Shown here in pieces: positions 44,235 through 53,860 of a stretch of 64,000 bases of DNA (the first letter of the stretch is position 1; the number at the start of each line of letters is the position of its first letter). A program made the position numbers and the translations under genes. Source of the stretch: Hyphomicrobiales bacterium (GTDB taxonomy: Bacteria > Pseudomonadota > Alphaproteobacteria > Rhizobiales > Rhizobiaceae); NCBI GenBank assembly GCA_900469445.1, contig UBXM01000026.1, forward strand, positions 1-64,000. Direction: 5' to 3'. The notes under the pieces were generated by a model. That model searched no databases. It worked only from the letters and a program-made list of their open reading frames with translations, and was not told where the DNA came from.

Positions 44235-45737
44235 TCACCAGGATTTCAGCGCCCGAAGGGTCGGGGTCTTCTTGAAGATATGCTCGTCCATGCGGGCCAA
44301 AAGCGTATCGAGCAAGGTGACGGCTTCGGCGACCGCCGGGCCCTTGTTCAGCATCACGCATTCGGCCCGGGCGGCCATTGCGGCATCGGTCATTTCGCCG
44401 CGTGACGGCAGGCCGTCCTTCACCAGATCCTCCAAAACCTGCGTTGCCCAGACGGTGGGAACGGATGCCGCCTCGCAGAGCCAGAGAATTTCCTCCTGCA
44501 TTTCCGCAACCCGCTCGAAGCCGATTTCGGCGGCAAGGTCCCCGCGGGCGATCATCACGCCGAACGGGCGGCCCAGCGCATGGGCGCGGGCAATCAATGC
44601 CGGCAGATTGCGGACCGCTTCCGGCTGCTCGATCTTGGCGACCAGACCGAGCGCTTCCGCACGCGCCGGATGGGCTGAAAGCGCAGCCTCCAATAGATCC
44701 AGGTCCTCCGGGCGGCTGACGAAGGAATAGCCAAGCATGTCGGCATTGCCGATCACGGCGGCAAGATCGCCTTCATCCTTGGCGGTGAGCGGCGACAAGC
44801 CAAGCGCGGTATCGGGCAGGTTGAGCCCCTTTTCGGGTTTCAGCTTGACGCCGCCGGCCTTCACATGGGTGACCCGCACAAGCGCCTCGCCGTCCGATAC
44901 GCTTTCGACAACGGCTTCGAGCTTGCCGTCATTGTAACGCAGCTTGTGGCCCGGCTCGACGCGCTCGACGATCTCGGGCAAGGAGACGGCTGCACAGAAA
45001 CGGACGTCTTCCGTCTGGTAGGGATCACCCGCGGCGACAAGGCGAAACAGATCACCTGCCGTCAATTTGGCGCCCTTGTCGGCCATTACGGCTTCCGTCC
45101 TGATCTTCGGGCCGGCAATATCCATCAGCACGGTGATCCTGCGGCCGACCATCTCGCCGGCGGAGCGGACCTGCCGCGCCATCGCCTCCCATGTCTGGTG
45201 ATCATCATGGGCGCAGTTGATACGGGCGACATCCATGCCACGCCTTGCAAGATCAAGGATGAAATCGGGATCGGTCGCCGCCTCACCCGGCAGCGTGACC
45301 ATGATACGGCCGCGACGATGCGTACGGGCGCTGCCGAGCAACCGCTCCGTCATTTCGGCAAGTCCCGCCTCGCCGGCAAAAAACTGAGTCTCGGACGGCA
45401 GCGTGTAGGGTGGCGCCATTGCCTGCATGGCGGACAGCGCAGAGAGGACGGCATCGAGCGTGGGCAGGACCCGGCTTTCCAGTCGGCCCAGCGAAGACAG
45501 CCCGTGGCGCATCAGCCGACGTTGCAGCGGGCGGATATCATGACGGCGAAGGCAGAGATAATGACAGAGATTTTCGAGACGGTCCGCCTCGACCGCGCCG
45601 CCGGCGAGGCTCTCGAACAATGACCGCCCTTCCTTGGCGACACGGTCACGCAGCGCTCTGACCTCGGCAAAAATCGCAGCAAGATCGGCTGCGCGGTCAT
45701 CCACGTCGGCGATCGCAACGCTGTTTTTATCGTGCAT
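44235..45737 (-). CDS. pyruvate kinase-like protein lacking the C-terminal domain
   Basis: 500 residues, start with AGGAG upstream. The first 130 residues are an extension not present in standard pyruvate kinase. The catalytic barrel and B domain follow: RGRIMVTLPGEAATDPDFIL (phosphoenolpyruvate-side strand), DVARINCAHDDHQTWEAM, ITVLMDIAGPKIRTE, the catalytic Lys in LVAKIEQPEAVRN, and GVMIARGDLAAEIGFERVAE. It ends soon after CVMLNKGPAVAEAVTLLDTL, so the allosteric C-terminal domain is absent. Divergent from a phosphoketolase, which suggests a joint role in an alternative carbon route. Pyruvate kinase activity is likely but not certain. Confidence 0.85.
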   Translation of the reverse strand: MHDKNSVAIADVDDRAADLAAIFAEVRALRDRVAKEGRSLFESLAGGAVEADRLENLCHYLCLRRHDIRPLQRRLMRHGLSSLGRLESRVLPTLDAVLSALSAMQAMAPPYTLPSETQFFAGEAGLAEMTERLLGSARTHRRGRIMVTLPGEAATDPDFILDLARRGMDVARINCAHDDHQTWEAMARQVRSAGEMVGRRITVLMDIAGPKIRTEAVMADKGAKLTAGDLFRLVAAGDPYQTEDVRFCAAVSLPEIVERVEPGHKLRYNDGKLEAVVESVSDGEALVRVTHVKAGGVKLKPEKGLNLPDTALGLSPLTAKDEGDLAAVIGNADMLGYSFVSRPEDLDLLEAALSAHPARAEALGLVAKIEQPEAVRNLPALIARAHALGRPFGVMIARGDLAAEIGFERVAEMQEEILWLCEAASVPTVWATQVLEDLVKDGLPSRGEMTDAAMAARAECVMLNKGPAVAEAVTLLDTLLARMDEHIFKKTPTLRALKSW

Positions 45738-46124
45738 GTTTCAATCTCCTCCCAAAACGAAGATCCAGACAATGATGAAAGTCTGGCGTGGAAACATCAC
45801 CCGGGCATGACAGGAGCGCGTTGAGCCGCATCAAAGCCTGCGACGGTCTACCGCACAAAGTTTCAGTGGCGAACAGTGGTGCCCCGTCCGCGACAGTGAA
45901 GAACGGACACCAGAAATATCGGCCTTAAAGCTGGCAATCGTCAGCCCCTGCCCTATCCTGACGGCCATCGCGCAAGACTTGATTGTTTGTCACAAAATAC
46001 GTCCACATTGCCTGAAGCGCGATGCCTCTTGAGCGGCGGACAATCCGCCAGTCCATGATCCATGTCATGAAGCAGGCCATCTAAATCGATTAGTATCGAC
46101 GATGAGGAAAAAGAGGAGTTATCA
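45738..46124. other. divergent promoter region of pyruvate kinase and phosphoketolase
   Basis: 387 bases with no supported gene. It must hold the two promoters. GAGGAG lies before the phosphoketolase start, and a partly symmetric AT-rich stretch, TAAATCGATTAGTATCGA (46084-46101), is a possible regulator site. Confidence 0.5.
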
Positions 46125-48566
46125 ATGCAGCACCATATAGTCCCCAAGGACGGAGCAATTTCGCGATCCGAATATTTTGATCCCGCCCGCCCGCGCACCG
46201 AGCTGTCACAGGCGGAAGTGACGTTGATGGATCGGTATTGGCGAGCGGCAAATTATCTCTCCGTCGGCCAGATCTACCTTCTCGAAAACCCGCTTTTGCG
46301 CGAGCCGCTTCAGCCGCTGCATATCAAACCGCGACTTCTCGGCCACTGGGGCACGACCCCCGGGCTCAACTTCATCTATGCGCATCTCAACCGGGTGATC
46401 AAAAACCGCGACCTCGACGTCATCTATATATGCGGGCCGGGCCATGGCGGACCGGGCATGGTCGCCAATACCTGGATGGAAGGCATCTACAGCGAAGTTT
46501 ATCCAGACATTCCGGAAAACGAAGAGGGCATGCACAAGCTGTTCCGGCAGTTCTCCTTCCCCGGCGGCGTGCCGAGCCATGTGGCGCCCGAAACCCCCGG
46601 TTCCATTCATGAAGGCGGCGAACTGGGTTATGCGCTGGTGCATGCATTCGGCGCGGCCTTCGACAACCCGGATCTGATCGTTGCCTGCGTGGTCGGCGAC
46701 GGTGAGGCCGAAACCGGTCCGCTGGCGGCAAGCTGGCAGTCCAACAAGTTCCTGAACCCTGTCCGCGACGGCGCGGTTTTACCGATCCTGCATCTCAACG
46801 GCTACAAGATCGCCAACCCGACGGTGCTTTCACGCATTCCGCACGATGACCTGAGGAAGCTTTTCGAGGGTCACGGTTACGCACCGATCTTCGTCGAGGG
46901 CCACGAGCCGGAAGCAATGCACCGGCTGATGGCGGATGCCATGGATCTGGCAACCGACATGATCCGTGCGATCCAGGAAAAGGCCCGCTCAGGCGCGCCC
47001 TCCACCGAAGCGCCGCGCTGGCCGATGATCATCCTGCGCAGCCCGAAAGGCTGGACCGGACCGAAGGAAGTCGACGGCAAGAAGGTCGAGGATTTCTGGC
47101 GCGCACACCAGGTTCCGGTTGCCACCTGCCGCGAAAACGACAGCCACCGCAAGGTTCTCGAAGACTGGATGCGGAGCTACGATCCGGAAGACCTGTTCGA
47201 GGCCGACGGAAGCCTGAAGGCGGAGCTGAAGGCTCTTGCACCGACCGGCAATCGCCGCATGGGCGCAAACCCGCATACCAATGGCGGCATATTGCGCAAG
47301 GACCTGAAATGCCCGCCGATTTCCGACTATGCCGTCGATGTGACGGTGCCGGGCGAGAAGATCGTCCAGACGACCGAAGTGCTCGGCAAATATCTGCGCG
47401 ACGTGATGAAGCTGAACGACGCGGAAAAGAATTTCCGGGTCTTCGGGCCGGATGAGACGGATTCGAATCGCCTTGGCCCGGTCTTCGAAGCAACCGACCG
47501 GGTGTGGATGGAAAAGATCGAGCCCTATGACGTGCATCTTTCGCCCGACGGGCGGGTGATGGAAGTGCTTTCCGAACACCTATGCCAGGGCTGGCTGGAA
47601 GGGTATCTGCTGACCGGCCGCCACGGCTTCTTCTCCTGCTACGAAGCCTTCATCCACATCATTGACTCGATGTTCAACCAGCATGCCAAGTGGCTGAAGG
47701 TGACGCGCGATCTCGAATGGCGGAAGCCGATCAGCTCGCTCAACTACCTGCTCACCTCGCATGTATGGCGACAGGACCATAACGGCTTCTCCCACCAGGA
47801 TCCGGGCTTCCTCGATCACGTGGCCAACAAGAAGGCGGACGTGGTGCGCATCTACCTGCCGCCGGATGCCAATACGCTTCTGTGGGTGGCCGATCATTGC
47901 CTCAATACCTGGGACCGGATCAACGTCATCGTGGCCGGCAAGCAGCCGGAACCGCAATGGCTTTCGATCGAGGATGCAGCCAAGCATTGCGAGGCCGGTA
48001 TCGGCACCTGGGACTGGGCCAGCAACGAGGATGACGCGATTGCACCGGATGTGGTGATGGCCTGCGCCGGCGACGTGCCGACAATGGAAACGCTGGCTGC
48101 CGTGATGATCCTGCGCGAGGCGATACCGGAACTGAAGATCCGTGTCGTCAACGTCGTCGACCTGATGACGCTGCAGGCGAAGGAAGAGCATTCGCATGGC
48201 CTGACGGACGAGGATTTCGACAAGCTGTTCACCACCGAACGGCCGGTCATCTTCGCCTATCACGGTTATCCGTACCTCATCCACCGCCTGACCTATAAGC
48301 GCAACAACCACCGCAACATGCATGTGCGCGGCTTCGTCGAGGAAGGCACGACCACGACGCCTTTCGACATGACGGTCTTGAACCAGCTCGACCGCTACCA
48401 TCTGGCGCTCGAAGCGATCGAACGGGTGCCGGAACTGAAGGAAAAGGTTCCGCATGTGATCGAGATGCTGAACGGCAAGCTCGCCCTGCACAATGCCCAT
48501 GTTCGCGAATACGGCGAAGACATGCCGGAAATCCGCGACTGGAAATGGACAGGCCTCACGGCGTGA
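46125..48566 (+). CDS. xfp: xylulose-5-phosphate/fructose-6-phosphate phosphoketolase
   Basis: 813 residues, typical for the family. Thiamine-diphosphate enzyme that splits xylulose 5-phosphate (or fructose 6-phosphate) with phosphate to acetyl phosphate and a triose or tetrose phosphate. Motifs: [40 protein letters not shown] (ThDP-binding GDGE), [20 protein letters not shown] and [26 protein letters not shown] sits six bases before the ATG. With the divergent pyruvate kinase-like gene it would route pentose phosphates to acetyl phosphate and pyruvate. No acetate kinase gene is visible here. Confidence 0.97.
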   Translation: MQHHIVPKDGAISRSEYFDPARPRTELSQAEVTLMDRYWRAANYLSVGQIYLLENPLLREPLQPLHIKPRLLGHWGTTPGLNFIYAHLNRVIKNRDLDVIYICGPGHGGPGMVANTWMEGIYSEVYPDIPENEEGMHKLFRQFSFPGGVPSHVAPETPGSIHEGGELGYALVHAFGAAFDNPDLIVACVVGDGEAETGPLAASWQSNKFLNPVRDGAVLPILHLNGYKIANPTVLSRIPHDDLRKLFEGHGYAPIFVEGHEPEAMHRLMADAMDLATDMIRAIQEKARSGAPSTEAPRWPMIILRSPKGWTGPKEVDGKKVEDFWRAHQVPVATCRENDSHRKVLEDWMRSYDPEDLFEADGSLKAELKALAPTGNRRMGANPHTNGGILRKDLKCPPISDYAVDVTVPGEKIVQTTEVLGKYLRDVMKLNDAEKNFRVFGPDETDSNRLGPVFEATDRVWMEKIEPYDVHLSPDGRVMEVLSEHLCQGWLEGYLLTGRHGFFSCYEAFIHIIDSMFNQHAKWLKVTRDLEWRKPISSLNYLLTSHVWRQDHNGFSHQDPGFLDHVANKKADVVRIYLPPDANTLLWVADHCLNTWDRINVIVAGKQPEPQWLSIEDAAKHCEAGIGTWDWASNEDDAIAPDVVMACAGDVPTMETLAAVMILREAIPELKIRVVNVVDLMTLQAKEEHSHGLTDEDFDKLFTTERPVIFAYHGYPYLIHRLTYKRNNHRNMHVRGFVEEGTTTTPFDMTVLNQLDRYHLALEAIERVPELKEKVPHVIEMLNGKLALHNAHVREYGEDMPEIRDWKWTGLTA

Positions 48567-48615
48567 CCGGCAGCTGACCAGCGGGGCACTCCCCGCCAGC
48601 ATTCGAATAATCCAG

Positions 48616-48643
48616 GCGGGCCGCGATCAGGCGGCCCGCTTTT
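48616..48643 (+). terminator. Rho-independent terminator of xfp
   Basis: GCGGGCCGC (48616-48624) pairs with GCGGCCCGC (48631-48639) around GATCAG, followed by TTTT. Confidence 0.85.
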
Positions 48644-48841
48644 CCATATTCGATGCGATCGGGGAGCCGACGTTTCCAAACGACCCGCGATGTCGATAGC
48701 CTGCGACCGCGGCGTTCAGTTACCCAATTATTTCCTCGCCACCGTCTTTGCGGGCTTGGCTTCGCGGCTGGCATTGGGAGGAAGGGGCTGACCGGTGCGC
48801 CGAAGGGGTGAGCCTTTAACGGCCCATCCCCTGCGATGCCG

Positions 48842-49642
48842 TTATTTCTCGCTGAACCAGCGCAGCGACATGCAGGACAGTCCTGCGTCGATCTTGCCGA
48901 TCTCGGCCGTGTTCAGGGGCACGACCTTGTAGCCAAGCTTGTCGAGCATCTCGATCGTGCGGGGGAATTGCGCGCCCACCATGACGACATCGTTGACGCG
49001 CAGGGCGTTGGCGGCAGGTTCATCCCCATCCGGAACGATGACCTGCTTGAAGCGGTCGAACACACCGGATCGAGCAAGGGTTGCTGTGGATATGACTGTC
49101 TCGTCGTCAAGCAGCGAGCTCGCCGTTTTGAAATGGAGCACGCCTTCGGGCGTTTTGACGATCTCGCTTTTTCGGCCAAGCTTCGACAAGCATGCCTGAA
49201 GCGCTTCGGCTCCCGCCTGATTGGTGCGGCCAGAAAGCCCGATCATCACGCTGTCGGGCGTGACAAGGATGTCCCCGCCATCTGCAAAACCATCGCCGGA
49301 GAGTTCAAGCACGGTATCGAACATTTCACGCAGAGTGGGTGCGATCTTAGCGGCTTCGCGCAGGCGCGTTTGATCGCCGGGGCGGAGCATGATTGCGCCG
49401 TCGGTGAAGACAAGCGCCGGATCCTCGACGAAGATCGAGTCGGGAAACTCCTCAAGCGCCGGCAAAACAGTCACTTTCACGCCGGCGTTCTGCATCGCCT
49501 TTACATAGGCCTCATGTTCGGCGGTGATGCCGGCATAGGTCGGATCACCCTTGTCGTCGGCGCGAAGGCCATTGACAACCGACTGGGCCGGCGTCCGAAC
49601 GATGATGTTGTTGAACTGATAGACGGGACGTGAATGTGGCAT
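48842..49642 (-). CDS. dimethylarginine dimethylaminohydrolase/amidinotransferase family protein
   Basis: 266 residues from the ATG at 49642, with GAGG nine bases upstream; a TTG at 49657 is less likely. The guanidine-modifying fold is recognisable from LEEFPDSIFVEDPALVFTDG (acidic substrate residues), DGFADGGDILVTPDSVMIGL, the catalytic His in GVLHFKTASSLLDDETVI, and a C-terminal catalytic Cys in DAGLSCMSLRWF. The closest family is DDAH, which converts dimethylarginine to citrulline; other substrates such as arginine are possible. Confidence 0.9.
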   Translation of the reverse strand: MPHSRPVYQFNNIIVRTPAQSVVNGLRADDKGDPTYAGITAEHEAYVKAMQNAGVKVTVLPALEEFPDSIFVEDPALVFTDGAIMLRPGDQTRLREAAKIAPTLREMFDTVLELSGDGFADGGDILVTPDSVMIGLSGRTNQAGAEALQACLSKLGRKSEIVKTPEGVLHFKTASSLLDDETVISTATLARSGVFDRFKQVIVPDGDEPAANALRVNDVVMVGAQFPRTIEMLDKLGYKVVPLNTAEIGKIDAGLSCMSLRWFSEK

Positions 49643-49911
49643 AAAAGTTAACCTCAAGAAGATGGTTGCGTCGTCAGTGAGTATTGGAAGGCCAATTCGT
49701 TGCCGGCAGGCTCAACGCTCTTTGATTGAGCGGCTCGCTACCATGCGCCGAATGAAGCTACCAGTTCGCAAGACAATAATTTGATCAAGTAGCCGCGCAT
49801 AGCCCATTGCAAAAACGCCCTACCAGGCATGGTACGGCGCTTTTGAAGTGCTCACCTTTCGGTTTCCGATTGCGCACGGAACCGCTGCAAAAAGTGAAGC
49901 TCGAGATGCTT

Positions 49912-50937
49912 CTAACAGTTCTCACTGACCATGACGACAAAGGGTACGATTGTCTGGAAAGGCTGATGGGCTGCGGGCGTGGTCATCAGCTTGATCATCG
50001 CCTGAACGGTCTGCCGGGCGATTTCATCGACCGGATGCGCAAGAATGACATCGATCTCGCCTGACGACAGACGGGTGCGGGTGCTGCCGGTCATCTCGCA
50101 ACCGATCACCATCACATCCTTGCGTCCGCGTCTCAGCAGTTCCTTACAGACGCCATCGATACCGCCACCGGCAACAAACAGTGCGCCCAGATCGGGATGT
50201 TCATCGAGAAGGCTGCGGGTAATCGCTTCAGCCTTTACATCGTCCTCATGGGTGACGCGCGTTTCGAGCAGGATGAAATCCGCCTGCTGCGACCGGAGAA
50301 AGCCGCGGAAACTCGCGTCATGCACCTGCTGACAGGTATAACGCTCGGAGCCGACCAGCACCGCAGCCTTTCCGCCCTTGATGAAACGATGGGAGAACCA
50401 GCCGGCCGTGCGTCCAAGCTGCCAGTCGTTCGATCCGACGAAGCCCGCCCGCGCCGGTGATGAAATATCCGAAATCATCGTGATGACCGGTATGCCACGG
50501 CGCGCCAGTTCGCCGACAGCTGTACTGACGGCAGGGTGATCCACGCAGACGCAGGCGATGATATCGCATTGCTCACCAAGTTCCAGCAACGCCCGAGCGG
50601 CGTTTTCCGGATCGGTATCACTCAGGTGCCTGACGACGGCTTGGCCGCGTACGGTAACGGCCTTTCTCGCAGATCCCGATAGTTCCTCCGCCAGATCGCG
50701 GTAGAGCTGGCGGCTGCCACTGTTCAGCAGGAACCCGAAGCGCCGCTCGGGCGCATCCAGCACAAGCCGGCTCCTGATGCTTTCCACGGCATAAAAGCCG
50801 ATCTTTTCGGCAACCGCCAGCACATGCTCGATCGTCGTAGGCTTCACCTGCCCGCGACCGCTGAGAATGCGATCGATTGTCGATACGCTGACCTGCGCTT
50901 CGCGAGCGAGATCATCAATGGTTTTGTGGCGCGGCAC
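49912..50937 (-). CDS. LacI-family transcriptional regulator
   Basis: 341 residues. N-terminal HTH (TIDDLAREAQVSVSTIDRIL with GRGQVKPTTIEHVLAVAEKI) and a periplasmic-binding-protein-like effector domain (IACVCVDHPAVSTAVGELAR, VAGGGIDGVCKELLRRGRKD). Such regulators usually respond to a sugar or sugar acid. It is divergent from the gluconate-dehydrogenase-type operon, which makes that operon the best candidate target. Confidence 0.92.
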   Translation of the reverse strand: MPRHKTIDDLAREAQVSVSTIDRILSGRGQVKPTTIEHVLAVAEKIGFYAVESIRSRLVLDAPERRFGFLLNSGSRQLYRDLAEELSGSARKAVTVRGQAVVRHLSDTDPENAARALLELGEQCDIIACVCVDHPAVSTAVGELARRGIPVITMISDISSPARAGFVGSNDWQLGRTAGWFSHRFIKGGKAAVLVGSERYTCQQVHDASFRGFLRSQQADFILLETRVTHEDDVKAEAITRSLLDEHPDLGALFVAGGGIDGVCKELLRRGRKDVMVIGCEMTGSTRTRLSSGEIDVILAHPVDEIARQTVQAMIKLMTTPAAHQPFQTIVPFVVMVSENC

Positions 50938-51332
50938 GGGGGATCACCTTCATGGATTGAACCGCGCCTCCTTAATGAGGATTGGTCGAGAACGTCAAAT
51001 TCACTCTGCGTGACGGTGCTTCTATCATCAGGACAATGTTCGCAGATGGCAGGCAACCATCAGAAAGACGATCCACGATGAAGGGAATAACCTCATCTTG
51101 AGGGAATTTGCATATGTCAAATTCTGACGGCTTGCCAGCGACAATGCGGCCATTTACCGCAGTGCAAAATGTTTGAAGAGACACACCGGACCCGCCCAGC
51201 AGCCCCTTCACATAAGCCAGTCACCAGCTAATCAACGGCCACCGTCACCCTGCTGCCCGTCGCTTTCCTGCGCCGTGTGATTGCAGTTGCGCGTTTGTGC
51301 GTCCGTTCCAGGAACAACGAAAGGAATGACAC
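50938..51332. other. regulatory gap between the LacI gene and the dehydrogenase operon
   Basis: 395 bases. A 79-codon minus-strand frame (50972-51211) of lower GC content and no recognised homology runs through it and may be the worn remnant of a gene; I do not count it as functional. AAGGA precedes the operon start at 51333. Confidence 0.45.
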
Positions 51333-52064
51333 ATGAAGCGTAGAGACCTGCTTCGCTCTTTCGGAGCCGCCGTTACGACCACCGCCCTGGCTTCCCCTTC
51401 AGCCGCTGCGGAGCTCAAGGGGTTTCCGACACAAACCGCGATGTCGCCGGATCACCTGCCCAAACCCGCGATGAAGGGCGGCGCCTTCCGGGTATTCACC
51501 CAGGAAAACGACCGCAAGACGCTTGCCGCCGTATTCGACCGCATGATCCCGAGCGACAAATTCGGGCCGTCGGCTTCCGAGGCAGGCTGTCTTGAGTTCC
51601 TCGATGATCAGCTCGCGGGCCATTACGGCGAAGGCCGCGCGCTGTATCTCGAGGGACCTGTACGTCCTGAAACCGAAGAAGCGATCATGGGATCGCCGCA
51701 GTTCACGCAGACGCCGCGCCAGCGTTACGAAGCTGGCCTGAAGGCGCTCGAAGCCTATGCGCAGGCAACCGATGGCGTGGCGTTCCACGCCCTGTCTCCC
51801 GACCGTATCGACGAGATCCTTGCCGGGCTCGAAGAAGGCAAGATCGATCTGCCGAACGGCGTGCAGGGCAAGTGGTTCTTCGAACTGATGCTCCAGAACG
51901 CGCGCGAGGGATATCTCGCCGATCCGATCTACGGCGGTAACCGCGACATGGCGGGCTGGAAGATGATCGGCTTCCCCGGCGCCCGTTACGATTACCGTCC
52001 GTATATCGAAAAGCGCGGCGAGAATCTGAACCTCGTGCCGGTCAGCCTGATCCCCAACGACTGA
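51333..52064 (+). CDS. gluconate 2-dehydrogenase subunit 3 family protein (Tat signal)
   Basis: 243 residues with a twin-arginine signal (MKRRDLLRSFGAAVTTTALA). The mature part (DRKTLAAVFDRMIPSDKFGP, EAGCLEFLDDQLAGHYGEGR, ELMLQNAREGYLADPIYGGN) matches the small subunit of FAD-dependent membrane dehydrogenases. It normally binds the large flavoprotein and carries it through the Tat pathway. First gene of a three-gene operon (22- and 4-base gaps). Confidence 0.92.
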   Translation: MKRRDLLRSFGAAVTTTALASPSAAAELKGFPTQTAMSPDHLPKPAMKGGAFRVFTQENDRKTLAAVFDRMIPSDKFGPSASEAGCLEFLDDQLAGHYGEGRALYLEGPVRPETEEAIMGSPQFTQTPRQRYEAGLKALEAYAQATDGVAFHALSPDRIDEILAGLEEGKIDLPNGVQGKWFFELMLQNAREGYLADPIYGGNRDMAGWKMIGFPGARYDYRPYIEKRGENLNLVPVSLIPND

Positions 52065-52086
52065 TATCCCCTTCAGGAGAAGAATA

Positions 52087-53856
52087 ATGACGATTGAACG
52101 TCCCAAGGCGGATGTGGTCATCTGTGGGCTCGGCTGGTCCGGCTCGGTCATGGCCGAGGAACTGACCCGCGCCGGCCTCAATGTGGTTGCGATCGAACGC
52201 GGCGCGTGGCGCGATACTTCCACCGACTTTCCGCCCGCTGTCGATCCCGACGAGCTGCGCTGGCACACCCGCCGCGAACTGCTGCAGCCGATGAGCGTCG
52301 AAACGACGACCTTCCGCAACCGCATGGACCAGACCGCCGCCCCGGTGCGCAACTGGTCGGCCTACCAGTTCGGCTGGAATGTCGGCGGCGCCGGCACCCA
52401 CTGGGCCGGCATGTCCTGGCGCTTCACGCCCTGGGATTTCGAAATCGCCACCCAGACCCGCGAACGGTACGGCGCCGCCAAGGGCGACGGCATGCTGCTG
52501 CAGGACTGGGGTGTGACCTACAAGGACATGGAGCCCTATTACGACCGGTTCGAGCGTATCGCCGGCACGTCCGGCATCGCCGGCAATATCAACGGCGAGA
52601 TCAAGCCGGGCGGTAACCCGTTCGAGGGACCGCGTTCGCGCGATTACCCGACGCCGCCGTTGAAGGACACATTCTGGATGCGCGAGTTCCGCGAAGCATC
52701 CGACCGCATGGGCTACAATCCGTTCACGATCCCTGCCGGCAATATCAGCCAGGCCTTCGTCAACCCGCTCGGCGTGACGATGGGACCGTGTACCTATTGT
52801 GGTTTCTGTGACTTCCACGGCTGTGGCAATTTCTCCAAATCCTCGCCGCAGGCCTGTATCCTGCCGGCGCTGATGCGCCGGCCGAACTTCACCCTGCTCA
52901 CCGAGACCGAGGTACTGCATGCCGTCAAGCATGACGACGGCAAGACGGCAAAGGGCGTGAAGTTCATCACCAAAGAAGGCGTGGAAGGTTTCCAGCCCGC
53001 CGATATCGTCGTCATCACCGCCTATCAGATGGACAATGTCCGCCTGATGCTGCTGTCGGGCATCGGCGAACAGTATGATCCGGTCACCGGCAAGGGCACG
53101 ATCGGCCGTAACTACACCTACCAGACCTGCGGTACGGTCAACGGCTTCTTCCCCGACAAATACACCAACCCGTTTATCGGCGGCGGCGCGCTGGCGGTGC
53201 AGATCGATGACTTCAATGGCGACAATTTCGACCATTCCGGCCTCGATTTCATCGGCGGCGCCGGCATCATGGGCTATTCCACCAACGGCCGCCCGATCCA
53301 GAACATGAACAACCTGCGTCCCGGCTCCAAGCGCTGGGGTTCAGCCTGGAAGGAAGCTTATGCGCGCGACTACAATCAGGGTGCGGGCATCTTCATTCAG
53401 GGCACGTCCATGCCGGTCCGCGATGCCTATCTCGACCTCGATCCGGATTACCGAGACCGTCACGGCCAGCCGCTGCTGCGCCTGACCTTCGACTGGAACC
53501 AGAACGACAAGAACATGCTGAAATACACGGTGGATCGTTCCGTGGAGATCATGCGCGAGGCCGGTGGTCAGGACATCGTTGTCGACAATCAGGCCGAGCA
53601 CAGCTGGAACCCCTACATGCAGCACTCCTCGCACACGATCGGCGGGGCCGTCATGGGTGCGGATCCGACCACCTCGGCGGTCAACCCATTCCTGCAGAGC
53701 TGGGACGTCCACAACGTCTTCGTGGTCGGCGCGTCCGCCTTCCCGATGAATGGCGGTTACAACCCGACGGTCACCGTCGGTGCACTCGCTGTGCGCGCCG
53801 CGCAGGCCATCCATCAGACCTACGTGAACAACCCCGGCCCGCTGGTGAAGGGATAA
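52087..53856 (+). CDS. GMC-family flavoprotein subunit of a gluconate-2-dehydrogenase-type complex
   Basis: 589 residues without its own signal peptide, consistent with Tat co-export with the small subunit. FAD-binding motif near the N-terminus (ADVVICGLGWSGSVMAEELT), GGAGTHWAGMSWRFTPWDFE, a cysteine cluster CTYCGFCDFHGCGNFSKSSP that could bind an Fe-S cluster, and the C-terminal HSSHTIGGAVMGADPTTSAV with SAFPMNGGYNPTVTVGALAV holding the catalytic His region. Oxidises a sugar or sugar acid (gluconate to 2-ketogluconate in known members; fructose or sorbitol enzymes are close relatives) in the periplasm. Confidence 0.93.
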   Translation: MTIERPKADVVICGLGWSGSVMAEELTRAGLNVVAIERGAWRDTSTDFPPAVDPDELRWHTRRELLQPMSVETTTFRNRMDQTAAPVRNWSAYQFGWNVGGAGTHWAGMSWRFTPWDFEIATQTRERYGAAKGDGMLLQDWGVTYKDMEPYYDRFERIAGTSGIAGNINGEIKPGGNPFEGPRSRDYPTPPLKDTFWMREFREASDRMGYNPFTIPAGNISQAFVNPLGVTMGPCTYCGFCDFHGCGNFSKSSPQACILPALMRRPNFTLLTETEVLHAVKHDDGKTAKGVKFITKEGVEGFQPADIVVITAYQMDNVRLMLLSGIGEQYDPVTGKGTIGRNYTYQTCGTVNGFFPDKYTNPFIGGGALAVQIDDFNGDNFDHSGLDFIGGAGIMGYSTNGRPIQNMNNLRPGSKRWGSAWKEAYARDYNQGAGIFIQGTSMPVRDAYLDLDPDYRDRHGQPLLRLTFDWNQNDKNMLKYTVDRSVEIMREAGGQDIVVDNQAEHSWNPYMQHSSHTIGGAVMGADPTTSAVNPFLQSWDVHNVFVVGASAFPMNGGYNPTVTVGALAVRAAQAIHQTYVNNPGPLVKG

Positions 53857-53860
53857 GATC

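Noticed and set aside
50972..51211. 79-codon minus-strand frame upstream of the LacI gene
   Set aside because: No ribosome-binding site or homology recognised; possibly a gene remnant, noted in the gap entry only.
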